NCBI GenBank assembly: GCA_036504595.1
Contig: DASXUX010000030.1
Location: 310,001 to 374,000 of the forward strand
DNA: 64,000 bases
Direction: 5' to 3'
DNA from: DASXUX01 sp036504595
GTDB lineage: Bacteria; Planctomycetota; SZUA-567; H5-PLA8
Position 1 is the stretch's first letter. Each line of letters opens with the position of its first letter. The position numbers and the translations under genes are program-made. Below are positions 21,324 through 28,569 of the stretch, in pieces. The notes beneath the pieces are model-generated. The model was given only the letters and a program-made list of their open reading frames with translations, was not told where the DNA came from and made no database searches.

Positions 21324-24113
21324 TCAGTTCCTCGGCTTAAGCCCCACGTCATCAATGTAGAACACACTCTTGTCGTTGGCATTGGATACGAAGCCGAGCC
21401 AGTACAGAGACTTGAACTTCGGGCTGCAGGGCAGATCGGTGAAGCGCTTGGGCTCCTTTTCGCCGGGGAGCGTCACGGCCAGGTCCCACTTGGCCTTCGC
21501 GTCTTTGCCTACGCCCGCGACGATCTCGAACTTCACCCACGTGCTCAGCGGAATCTTCATCAGCGTCTTGCCGCCGGCGTTCAGCGAGCCATCGCCTGCG
21601 ACCTGCAGTGATGGGCCGGTTTGATACGGATTGTCTCGCGTGCGCCATTCGTGCGAGAGGACCGCACCGGGTTCCAGGCGCAGGCAGAAGGTGCCTTCCA
21701 GCACGCCTTCCTTGAAGCCGGGCTCATACCACAGGTGCGGATCCCACGGCACTTTCTGGCCGGGCGCGTCGGTGAACTTCAGGCTGCGCTTGCCGGAGGC
21801 GGCCGTTTCTTCGGTGACGCGAATGTTGGCCTCCTTTACGACGGGATCTTCGCTGACGACGCAGCCGACGGGCTTCTGGCCGACGGCAGTGTCTTCGAAG
21901 CCGTCGCTGATCGGCGTTGGCGGCGGTGGGGGGGGAGGCGGCGGGTAGGCGCTCGCCACATCGGTCTTGATCGGCGTCAATGTCAGGGTAGCGCCGGCCT
22001 CCGTGCCGGCCGGGGTGGTGCCGGCGTCCCTGCCGGCCGGCACGGAGGCCGGCACCACCCGCAGGCGGCCAGCGGTGCTGATGTCGATCGGCTTGAAGCC
22101 GATTTTCTCCGCGGGCGAACCGGGCTTGAGCGTGAAGTCGCCTTTTTCCGGATCGTTGAACAGCGGGTCGGCGATGATGGATTCCGCATCCTGGCCAGTC
22201 TTCTGCCATGCTTCGAACGATTTGCCTGCGAAGAGAGGCGGGCCATCGACGAGCTGCCAGTACAGGTTTTTCTTCAGCAGGAAGTGCGTCGTGTCGCCGC
22301 TCCAGTTGCTGCCCAAGACCGATCCTTCTTTCCAGTAGATGAGGTTGCGTTCCAGCGTGAAGGACAGGTGCTTCTCGTCGCGGGTGCGCTGGAGTTGATT
22401 CTCTGTATTCATGGCGAAGATGTTGTTCACGACCATGTTTTCGCGGCCGTAGTGCTGATGGAAGCCGGAGGACTTACAGCGATAGGTGATGTTGTTTTCG
22501 GCGAGGATACCCTGGCTGCCTTCGTCGAAGTAAATGCCCCAGCCGCCGTAGCTGTGCGAGAGGACATCATGCATGTGGTTGTAGCGCAGCGTCGTTCCGG
22601 GGGAGATTCCGAGCGTGTAGATGCAGCCCATGTCGGTCAGCACGCCCTGGCCGATCTTGTGCATGTGGTTGTATGAAATGTCGTTGTGGTGAGCGAGACT
22701 GTTGCCGTATCCCCAGCTCCACCCAACCGACACCGCCGTGTAGTAGAAGTCGTAGATTTCGTTGTGAACGACGCTGTTATCGTGCGACTGCCCGATCCAC
22801 ACGCCGATGGCGGCCGGATGGACTCGCGCGCCGTAGGCGATGAGATTGTTCGACACCACGCAGTGGCTGGCGACTTCTTCATCGTTGCCGCGAATGTTCA
22901 TTTCGCCGATCTTCACGCCGCCCGCGCCCAGGTCCGTCAGTTCGCAGTTCTCGACGCGGTCGTTCTTGCAGCCCGCCGCCCATTCGATGGCGTAGGTGCC
23001 CACGTGAGCGACCTTGCATTTTTCCAGCGTCCAGTTGCGTGCGCCGACGGCGGTGATCGCGGCGCTCAAGATGGCTTCGGCCTGGCAGAAGGCGTAGCCC
23101 TTCGGCCCGAGCGTCCAGTTGGTGTGCGCGAAGGACAGCCCTTCGAAGCGGATGTTTTCGACCCAGGCTTTTTTCGCCAGATCGCCTTTGATGTCGATCA
23201 GTTTTTCCAGCTTCGGCGCGACCACTGTGGCCTTCGCAGGATCTTCGCCGGGCATGGGAATGTACGTCAGCAGGCCACTCTTGCGGTCCAGATACCATTC
23301 GCCCGGTTGTTGCAACGCTTCGAAAACGTTTTCGACGATGTAACGCTGGTTGGCGGGAAGAGCCGACCAGCCATCTTTCCCGAACGTATTGCCCGCGAAG
23401 TTGACCACGTGCTTGGCATCATCAACCGACGCAATTCCAAAGCGGGACATGTACCAGCAGTGGAAGTTCAGCACTTCGACATCGTTCAAGTTCTTCCAAT
23501 CCGGTTTGATGTCGCCGGCCTTGTACTTGAAGCGGTCGAATCCCGGAAGCTTCGGGTCGGACGGATCCATCGGACCGGCGATGAAGGCATACGTGTTCTT
23601 CTGCGCGCGCGGCCGATAGCGGCGTTCACCGTTCACAAAAAGCTGGCAGAACGACCAGCCCTGCTGCACTTCGGGAATCTGCAATTCCCACCGCCCCTGA
23701 GCGTTCACTTTGAAGCCGCTCAGCGCCACGCCGCCGCTGAAAAGCGGGGTCTCGCCCACCGCCGCGCGATAGATGACCGGCGCGGCGGCTGTGCCGGAAT
23801 CTTCCGGCATGAAAACGACCGGTTCCTTCAGCCAGTACGTCCCGCCGGTGATCTGCACGACGATGGTTTTCCGTGGCGCAGGCTGTCCAGCCTGCGCGGG
23901 CAGGCTAACAGCCTGCCCCACGAGTTCCCGCACCGCTTTCTGCGCGCGCGTGAGCGTAGCGAAAGGTCCGTCGGTCTTGTCGGCGTTCGGCGCGGCCAGT
24001 TTGCCGGACCAGCCGTCGTTGCCGGAAGGCGCGACGAAGAGTTGGTCTTCGGCGTGGACCGTGCAAGCCGCGAATAGCAACATTGCGATGAGAGCTACGA
24101 GTGAGAGCTGCAT
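21324..24113 (-). CDS. Secreted right-handed beta-helix protein with C-terminal LamG-like domain
   Basis: 929 aa. Signal peptide (MQLSLVALIAMLLFAACTVHA), then LFVAPSGNDGWSGKLAAPN and DGPFATLTRAQKAV, the usual opening of secreted parallel beta-helix proteins. It continues through repeated N-rich coils (VENCELTDLG, VVSNNLIAYGARVHP, AENNITYRC) and, after a run of prolines, a concanavalin/LamG-like domain (about 745-925). Likely a polysaccharide-binding or lyase-like exoprotein. Two repeat-derived insertions are in frame: VGQAVSLPAQAGQPAP (23873-23920) and PASVPAGRDAGTT plus AGTEAGAT (21988-22059). Possible type II secretion substrate. Confidence 0.88.
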   Translation of the reverse strand: MQLSLVALIAMLLFAACTVHAEDQLFVAPSGNDGWSGKLAAPNADKTDGPFATLTRAQKAVRELVGQAVSLPAQAGQPAPRKTIVVQITGGTYWLKEPVVFMPEDSGTAAAPVIYRAAVGETPLFSGGVALSGFKVNAQGRWELQIPEVQQGWSFCQLFVNGERRYRPRAQKNTYAFIAGPMDPSDPKLPGFDRFKYKAGDIKPDWKNLNDVEVLNFHCWYMSRFGIASVDDAKHVVNFAGNTFGKDGWSALPANQRYIVENVFEALQQPGEWYLDRKSGLLTYIPMPGEDPAKATVVAPKLEKLIDIKGDLAKKAWVENIRFEGLSFAHTNWTLGPKGYAFCQAEAILSAAITAVGARNWTLEKCKVAHVGTYAIEWAAGCKNDRVENCELTDLGAGGVKIGEMNIRGNDEEVASHCVVSNNLIAYGARVHPAAIGVWIGQSHDNSVVHNEIYDFYYTAVSVGWSWGYGNSLAHHNDISYNHMHKIGQGVLTDMGCIYTLGISPGTTLRYNHMHDVLSHSYGGWGIYFDEGSQGILAENNITYRCKSSGFHQHYGRENMVVNNIFAMNTENQLQRTRDEKHLSFTLERNLIYWKEGSVLGSNWSGDTTHFLLKKNLYWQLVDGPPLFAGKSFEAWQKTGQDAESIIADPLFNDPEKGDFTLKPGSPAEKIGFKPIDISTAGRLRVVPASVPAGRDAGTTPAGTEAGATLTLTPIKTDVASAYPPPPPPPPPTPISDGFEDTAVGQKPVGCVVSEDPVVKEANIRVTEETAASGKRSLKFTDAPGQKVPWDPHLWYEPGFKEGVLEGTFCLRLEPGAVLSHEWRTRDNPYQTGPSLQVAGDGSLNAGGKTLMKIPLSTWVKFEIVAGVGKDAKAKWDLAVTLPGEKEPKRFTDLPCSPKFKSLYWLGFVSNANDKSVFYIDDVGLKPRN
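21988..22059. repeat. Full 72-bp GCCGGC-rich element in frame in the beta-helix gene
   Basis: GTAGCGCCGGCCTCCGTGCC ... GCACGGAGGCCGGCACCACC; exactly 72 bp, 24 codons. Same length as the copy at 42505-42576. Internally made of inverted GTGCCGGCC/GGCCGGCAC modules. Confidence 0.92.
23873..23920. repeat. GTGGCGCAGGCTG palindromic element in frame in the beta-helix gene
   Basis: Two tandem hairpins, GCAGGCTGTCCAGCCTGC and GCAGGCTAACAGCCTGC, giving 48 bp (16 codons) that encode QAVSLPAQAGQ on the minus strand. Only one copy in this window. Confidence 0.85.
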
Positions 24114-24364
24114 GTAAGGCCCCTCCGGTTTGTTCTAGATGAGGAGGACGAGTGTAGTTGAAAGGACGGCGGGTGCAAAGGGGAGACGGGAACGGGCTAA
24201 GTTGAGGTGCCATGACGGGCGGTAGAAGTCATGCGATTGACGCGCGGGAATAAAGGCAGGAAACTTGACGGGTCTGTCCGTTTGACTCTTGGGAGAAAGG
24301 TAAGGTTCCCGCTGCCTCGTTGCTTGTTACTTTAGAAATCATCGCGAAGTTCGAGGGGCTCACT
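24114..24364. other. Divergent spacer upstream of the beta-helix gene
   Basis: 250 bases without a gene or one of the named repeats. Contains two TTGAC words (24267, 24282) but no convincing matching -10 box. Divergent promoters for the genes on each side are expected here. Confidence 0.4.
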
Positions 24365-25096
24365 ATGGGACTTAAGTTGCGCGTGAACACGTTTTTTCAG
24401 GTCAATGCTGAGGACGTTTATTCGGCTTACCTCCAGTTCTACGGCCCCGGCGCAGTGCTGGAGGACTTCCCCTGTGGCGAACAAGACCAGTACGTTTTGC
24501 GGCAGCGGCGGCAAGACTGGACAATATTGGAGTGGGATGGTGGTTGGGAGTGGCTCGTTCGTCGGCAAGCAGAACTCCACGTATCGAATTTACTGAAATG
24601 CAGAGGTTTTTTGTTATTTGTCTTCGATGGAGACTATTGGGGATACGAGTACTTTAGCAGTGGTACAATTCTCGACCATTTCGTCCAAGTTGAGAAACCT
24701 TGCGATGGGGCCGATTGGTTTCCGGGCCAAAACACCAGCGGTAAACCTGATCTGATAGCAGGAGAGTTTCCGTGGCTGTCGAAGGCGGATATAGCCAATT
24801 ATTTTGTTCGGAACCCGATTGACGACATCGCCGAGCCGAATCCCGGTGAGTCGCAAATAGAATATGACCGACGCATTTGGGCAGAACATCAGAGGCTGAA
24901 CGTTCCGGCCAGAGATGGAGACGAATTCAAGCGCTTTGATGAGTGCGCCATCCTCGATTTCATGCGCCTTCTAGGAATTCCAGTGGAACTGAGAGGAAAA
25001 CGCGTCACGTTTATTGCTCCCGAGTACAAGAGATTTTTCGTGGGGCCAGAAGTGCACGCGGGTGGCCCGGCTCGGCGAGCCGGGTGCGAGCGATAG
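24365..25096 (+). CDS. Unknown protein, lower GC than neighbours
   Basis: 243 aa from the ATG at 24365, chosen because GAGGGG lies about six bases upstream; a TTG at 24320 would add 15 residues. No family recognised. It is soluble, aromatic-rich and acidic (WDGGWEWL, DGDYWGYEYFS, GEFPWLSKADIANYF), a composition seen in many small cytosolic partner or immunity-like proteins, but no motif proves that. Base composition is visibly lower in GC than the surrounding genes, suggesting acquisition. The last 12 residues (HAGGPARRAGCER) are read from a palindromic repeat (25055-25110), so the original C-terminus has probably been altered. Confidence 0.7.
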   Translation: MGLKLRVNTFFQVNAEDVYSAYLQFYGPGAVLEDFPCGEQDQYVLRQRRQDWTILEWDGGWEWLVRRQAELHVSNLLKCRGFLLFVFDGDYWGYEYFSSGTILDHFVQVEKPCDGADWFPGQNTSGKPDLIAGEFPWLSKADIANYFVRNPIDDIAEPNPGESQIEYDRRIWAEHQRLNVPARDGDEFKRFDECAILDFMRLLGIPVELRGKRVTFIAPEYKRFFVGPEVHAGGPARRAGCER

Positions 25097-25286
25097 CGAG
25101 CACAAGAAGCTGTTCAAGGGGTATTCGAAACACGAGGAGTGCGTCAGGGCGGCCATGAGAGCGGAATCCCGCAAGTGTCGACGCAAGTTGGCGAACGCCG
25201 GCGTCAAATGCTATCGGGCATTCATGGAAGGGCTTCTTGTGCTGCGCTTCGCTCGCACCCGGCCCGATGGGCCGGGCCACCCCGCG
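25055..25286. repeat. Inverted pair of GGCCCGGC palindromic elements
   Basis: Left copy 25055-25110 (GGTGGCCCGGCTCGGCGAGC ... GAGCACAAGAAGC) and right copy 25231-25286 (GCTTCTTGTGCTGCGCTTCG ... GGCCCGATGGGCCGGGCCAC) are inverted relative to each other. They enclose about 120 bases (TGTTCAAGGGG to TTCATGGAAG). Each copy has its own hairpin. The outline resembles a small non-autonomous mobile cassette but no target duplication was found. Confidence 0.8.
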
Positions 25287-25533
25287 AGAATTAAGTTGAT
25301 ATTTGGGCATGTATACGGTATATAGTGGGGTAGAGGTCGTTCCGAAACATATTGATCTCGGACCGGCGTGATTGCGCTGGCGAGGGAAACCGGGCGGTCT
25401 CGAATATCGCAGGACTGATCCACCATTTTTCACTGAACGCCAGAGCGTGACGGAGCCGTCGTGTGCTTTCGTGGCACGTGACGGGTGACGAGTGGCGAGT
25501 GGTAAGGTCTGCGATGCAGTGGAGGGCGGAGGT
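25097..25533. other. Spacer with palindrome cassette and candidate promoter
   Basis: 437 bases with no convincing gene. Short open frames (for example 25014-25325 plus) mostly translate the palindromes. Contains the promoter candidate at 25296-25324 and, nearer the regulator gene, a GTGACGGGTGACGAGTGGCGAG run (25478-25500) of heptamer type (GGGTGAC, GAGTGGC). Confidence 0.5.
25296..25324 (+). promoter_or_regulatory. Candidate sigma-70-type promoter
   Basis: TTGATA (25296-25301), 17-base spacer, TATATA (25319-25324) in an AT-rich patch that stands out from the GC-rich surroundings. It would transcribe toward the AraC-like gene, leaving a leader of about 200 bases. Confidence 0.5.
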
Positions 25534-26544
25534 ATGAACGAAAGTCGGCAGGAGGCAGCGGCAGGAGGCAGGAGTGACGGCACGGGGGCGGAGATCAGAA
25601 CCGCGACCGTGAGGGAGCGGCCGGACAGCGGATTGACGGCGGAGGAACTGAAGGACCCGTGGAAGGCGATGTTTTCGGGCGGGGTCGCGAAGATGTTCGA
25701 GGCGCGGAAGGCTCTGACGGCGCAAGAGCTCGGCGATGCGGGCACTGGCGGGGACGAAGATGTCTTTCGCTTTGTGGCAGAGTGCGAAAAGTTTGGGGAT
25801 GCGGAGGCTGAGAAACGCCGCGAAGAGCGCAAGGAGCGCCGGATGAACGCGGAGGCGATTCTGTGCGTGCCGTTGTGGCAGCAGGTTTCGGGGTTGTATC
25901 CGGACGACGAGCCGAAGATGAGTCCGCGCGAGCGGCTCGGAGCGATGTTGTTGCTCGTGAAGAACGCGGAGCGGCTGCTGCGGTACGAGATCAAATATTC
26001 GGGCGAACAAAAGAGCGAGATCGATGCGGCGGAAGTGCGGACGTATTTGTGGGATCCGCTGCGGACGGTTTGTTTTCATCTGGGGATTTCGCAGCGGAGG
26101 TTGACGGCGTACTGCAAGGAACTGACGGGGATGTCGGCGATGGAGATGGTGGATCGGATGAAGGCTGAGGGGGTAAGAGGAAAACTCAAGGAAGAACTGA
26201 GGAGGTTTATAAAGCTCACCGCAGAGGACGCAGAGGACGCAGAGGAACGGAATGGGGACAAAGCAGATCAGATTTTTGCAGAGTTGAAGGCGTCGCGGAG
26301 GGATGGGCGGTGGCATCGGACGACTTGGGCGATGGGGTTGGGGTTTTCTTCCTATCAACGGTTTTTCAGGGCGTGTCTGCTTTGTTATGGGAAGACGCCG
26401 CATGAGCTCGAGTTGGAAATCATCGAAGATATTCTGACGGAGCCGGTGCGCGAAGGAGTAACGGCGGCGGCGGCGAGTGTCGTACGCGAAGGCACGAGTG
26501 TTTCTCAGCCGGAGCCGAAGCGGAATGAGGGGGCGATAACGTAA
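25534..26544 (+). CDS. AraC-like DNA-binding protein with two separated helix-turn-helix units
   Basis: 336 aa from the ATG at 25534, which has GGAGG/GGAGGG just upstream. Two C-terminal segments fit the halves of an AraC-type domain: LGISQRRLTAYCKELTGMS and LGFSSYQRFFRACLLCYGKT-PHELEL. They are about 75 residues apart, much more than the usual spacing. The insert includes LTAEDAEDAEERN, which translates a GCAGAGGACGCAGAGGACGC repeat like the intergenic one at 21195. Near the N-terminus IRTATVRERP translates the GCGGTT repeat end. Probably a transcription regulator; its targets are unknown. Both repeat insertions keep the frame. Confidence 0.7.
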   Translation: MNESRQEAAAGGRSDGTGAEIRTATVRERPDSGLTAEELKDPWKAMFSGGVAKMFEARKALTAQELGDAGTGGDEDVFRFVAECEKFGDAEAEKRREERKERRMNAEAILCVPLWQQVSGLYPDDEPKMSPRERLGAMLLLVKNAERLLRYEIKYSGEQKSEIDAAEVRTYLWDPLRTVCFHLGISQRRLTAYCKELTGMSAMEMVDRMKAEGVRGKLKEELRRFIKLTAEDAEDAEERNGDKADQIFAELKASRRDGRWHRTTWAMGLGFSSYQRFFRACLLCYGKTPHELELEIIEDILTEPVREGVTAAAASVVREGTSVSQPEPKRNEGAIT

Positions 26545-26931
26545 CGAATTCAGAATTCACAGTTCAGAATTGTGGCCGAGGATTCAAGTCGGCGAGGTGG
26601 TGCTTTGTCTAGGCGCAAAAATGGCTGGCTTTGAGCGGCGGGGCATCGGTCTGGAACGGTCCGCAAACGGAAAAAGCGCGGACCGTTCCAGAGCGATGGC
26701 AACCCTTGAAGGGCGACAAGGCGAATTCGGGCGGGCAAGGGGGAGTTGCGCACGGTGCAGGTTTGGACAAGAACAGCGGAACGCCCCCTCACCCCTAACC
26801 CCTCTCCCTCGCGGGGGAGAGGGGAACCGGAGCGCCGCTCCCTGACGGTCGCGGTTCTGATGGGCTGTCTCTCCGCGTTGAAATGGCGTGAGCAAACTGG
26901 TATACGTACCGGCATCTCCAGGAGCTTCCTC
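26545..26931. other. Spacer with perfect hairpin and repeat element
   Basis: 387 bases. TTCAGAATTCACAGTTCAGA (26550-26569) is a short heptamer-like array. A perfect 15-bp inverted repeat with a 13-base loop is at 26650-26692 (arms TCTGGAACGGTCCGC). A full CCCCTCACCCC element is at 26783-26862. Open frames here extend the next gene upstream but are repeat-derived. Confidence 0.7.
26650..26692. promoter_or_regulatory. Perfect 15-bp inverted repeat (possible operator or RNA hairpin)
   Basis: TCTGGAACGGTCCGC, 13-base A-rich loop, GCGGACCGTTCCAGA. No T-tract follows on either strand, so it is not a classical terminator. Found once in the window. Confidence 0.5.
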
Positions 26932-28032
26932 ATGCAAACCGGCCGCGATGCCATTAACGCTCTGATGCGCAAGGAACAGTCTCAGTTCGTTCCGCTGCAC
27001 GATAGTCCTTGGGGCGACACGCTGACGAAGTGGATTGGGCAGGGCATGCCTAAGAATGAGAAGGGCGAGGCCGTCGATCCGGTGGATCATTTCGGCTTCG
27101 ACATCGCGGGCTGCGGGGGCTGGTTCGACTGGCACCCCAAGATGGGCGTCAGCGAAATCGTCGAAGAGAACGCCGAGTGGAAAATCGTGCGCAACGGCAG
27201 CGGCGCGTTGCTGAAGTGGTGGAAGACGCACTCCGGCACGCCGGAACACATCGGTTTCCACATGGACAGCCGCGAAGTGTGGGAGAAGGAATACCGGCCA
27301 CTCGTGATTGGCTCGGCTCGGAAGCGCGTCGCGGAAAAACTCAAAGACGTTCGCGAGAATCTGGCCAAGCGGAAGGCTCAAGGCAAGTGGACGAACTTCG
27401 GCCACCTGTTCGTGTGGGAAGGCATGCGCGGCTCGCTGGGCGACTACAACATGTACACGTCGCTGGTCGCCGATCCCGATTGGATTCGCGACTACAACCG
27501 CGTCTACACGGACATGTACAAGGAGTGCTACAAGATACTCATTGAGGAGGGCGGCAAGCCCGACGGCATTTGGATGTATGAGGATCTCGGCTACAAGGAC
27601 AAGCTGTTCTGCAGTCCGAAGACGCTCGAAGACCTGATTTTCCCGTACTATAAGGAGATGGTCGATTTCTTCCACGGGTATGGTTTGCCGGTGGTGCTGC
27701 ATTCGTGCGGCTACCAGGAATCGGCTCTGCCGCTGGTCGTGCAGGCCGGCTTCGATGGACTCCATCCGATGGAGGTCAAAGCCGGAAACGACATTTTCAA
27801 GTTCGTCGAGAAGTATGGCGACAAGTTGGCGTTCGTGGGCGGCTTGGATGCGCGCATACTCGAAAGCGGCGACCGGAACGTCATTCGCAAGGGCGTAAGC
27901 GACTTCATTCTTGGGATGCGCAAGCGCGGCGCGCGCTTCGTGTACGGCTCCGATCATTCGCTCTCGACGAACATTGACTATGCCGATTTCCTGTATTCGC
28001 TGGAAGTGTATCGAGAGCTGGCGAGGAACTAA
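26932..28032 (+). CDS. Uroporphyrinogen decarboxylase (URO-D)-family protein
   Basis: 366 aa from the ATG at 26932 (AGGAG eight bases upstream); the upstream extension of the frame is repeat-derived. The C-terminal half shows the URO-D TIM-barrel features (GLPVVLHSCGYQESALPLVV, FDGLHPMEVKAGND, LAFVGGLDARIL, FVYGSDHSLSTNIDY). This branch resembles the methyltransferase-like members common in environmental bacteria rather than HemE, which would have a characteristic N-terminal RQAGR substrate motif that I do not see. Cytosolic; probably acts on a corrinoid- or methyl-carrying substrate, but that is inference. Confidence 0.85.
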   Translation: MQTGRDAINALMRKEQSQFVPLHDSPWGDTLTKWIGQGMPKNEKGEAVDPVDHFGFDIAGCGGWFDWHPKMGVSEIVEENAEWKIVRNGSGALLKWWKTHSGTPEHIGFHMDSREVWEKEYRPLVIGSARKRVAEKLKDVRENLAKRKAQGKWTNFGHLFVWEGMRGSLGDYNMYTSLVADPDWIRDYNRVYTDMYKECYKILIEEGGKPDGIWMYEDLGYKDKLFCSPKTLEDLIFPYYKEMVDFFHGYGLPVVLHSCGYQESALPLVVQAGFDGLHPMEVKAGNDIFKFVEKYGDKLAFVGGLDARILESGDRNVIRKGVSDFILGMRKRGARFVYGSDHSLSTNIDYADFLYSLEVYRELARN

Positions 28033-28036
28033 CAAA

Positions 28037-28124
28037 GTCATTGGTCAATGGTCATTAGTCATTGGAGGCGTGGAAGACTTGGGTGCTGTTAATGACCAAT
28101 GACGAATGACTAATGACTCGTGAG
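28037..28124. repeat. Inverted CATTGGT/TAATGAC heptamer arrays
   Basis: GTCATTGGTCAATGGTCATT (28039-28058) and copies face ATGACCAATGACGAATGACT (28091-28110) across a core GAGGCGTGGAAGACTTGGGT. A CAATGACCAATGACCAAC run near 61210-61230 is the same class. Confidence 0.85.
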
Positions 28125-28136
28125 AGGGACTGAACC

Positions 28137-28331
28137 GTGGGGAAGAAGAAGCGCCAGGCCTTGCCGCTCGAGCTGGCCAAATCCCGCAGTCGCGCCGCCG
28201 CCATGGCCGCCGCTACGCGTGGCCGCGCCAAGGTCATTGATACGAGCAAGAAGAAGAGCGCCGTTCCGCCGGCGCGCAAGCAGATTGAGGAACAACTGAA
28301 GGAGAGCGAAGAAGGGAAGCCGGGGAAATGA
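28137..28331 (+). CDS. Small basic protein of unknown function
   Basis: 64 aa from a GTG with GAGAGG about nine bases upstream. Highly basic at the N-terminus (MGKKKRQALPLELAKSRSR), Ala-rich in the middle and acidic at the end (EEQLKESEEGKPGK). Could bind nucleic acid or the ribosome, but nothing specific is recognised. Codon composition is in line with neighbours. It lies between a URO-D-family gene and the glycosyltransferase, bounded on both sides by repeat elements. Confidence 0.5.
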   Translation: MGKKKRQALPLELAKSRSRAAAMAAATRGRAKVIDTSKKKSAVPPARKQIEEQLKESEEGKPGK

Positions 28332-28470
28332 GGTGGCACGCATGTATTCGCGCGTCCGTTTGGGCGAACTCATGCGTGCGGACGTTGGAGCGCGCCCGCA
28401 CGCACGAGATTGGCGCCAGACACGCTGCGGCAAAACGTGTTCACATGGCGCCAATCACGTGCGTGCCACC
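28331..28470. repeat. Double-hairpin dispersed repeat
   Basis: AGGTGGCACGCATGTATTCG to CAATCACGTGCGTGCCACC. Right half has arms GCACGCACGAGATTGGCGCC and GGCGCCAATCACGTGCGTGC, identical in sequence to the right half at 2071-2189, showing recent spread. Confidence 0.9.
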
Positions 28471-28569
28471 GGTAATTTTCACAAAAGTCGAAAGCTGGAC
28501 TAGCCGAATCAAGAAGCAGTCCGTATCTTTACCGCAAAGCCACATTCCACCCAGGGGCCTTTTTGGCGC

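Noticed and set aside
25291..26403. 370-residue minus-strand open frame (and 25014-25325 plus)
   Set aside because: Antisense to the AraC-like gene, with low-complexity Arg/Pro/Leu content; the shorter frame mainly translates the palindrome pair.
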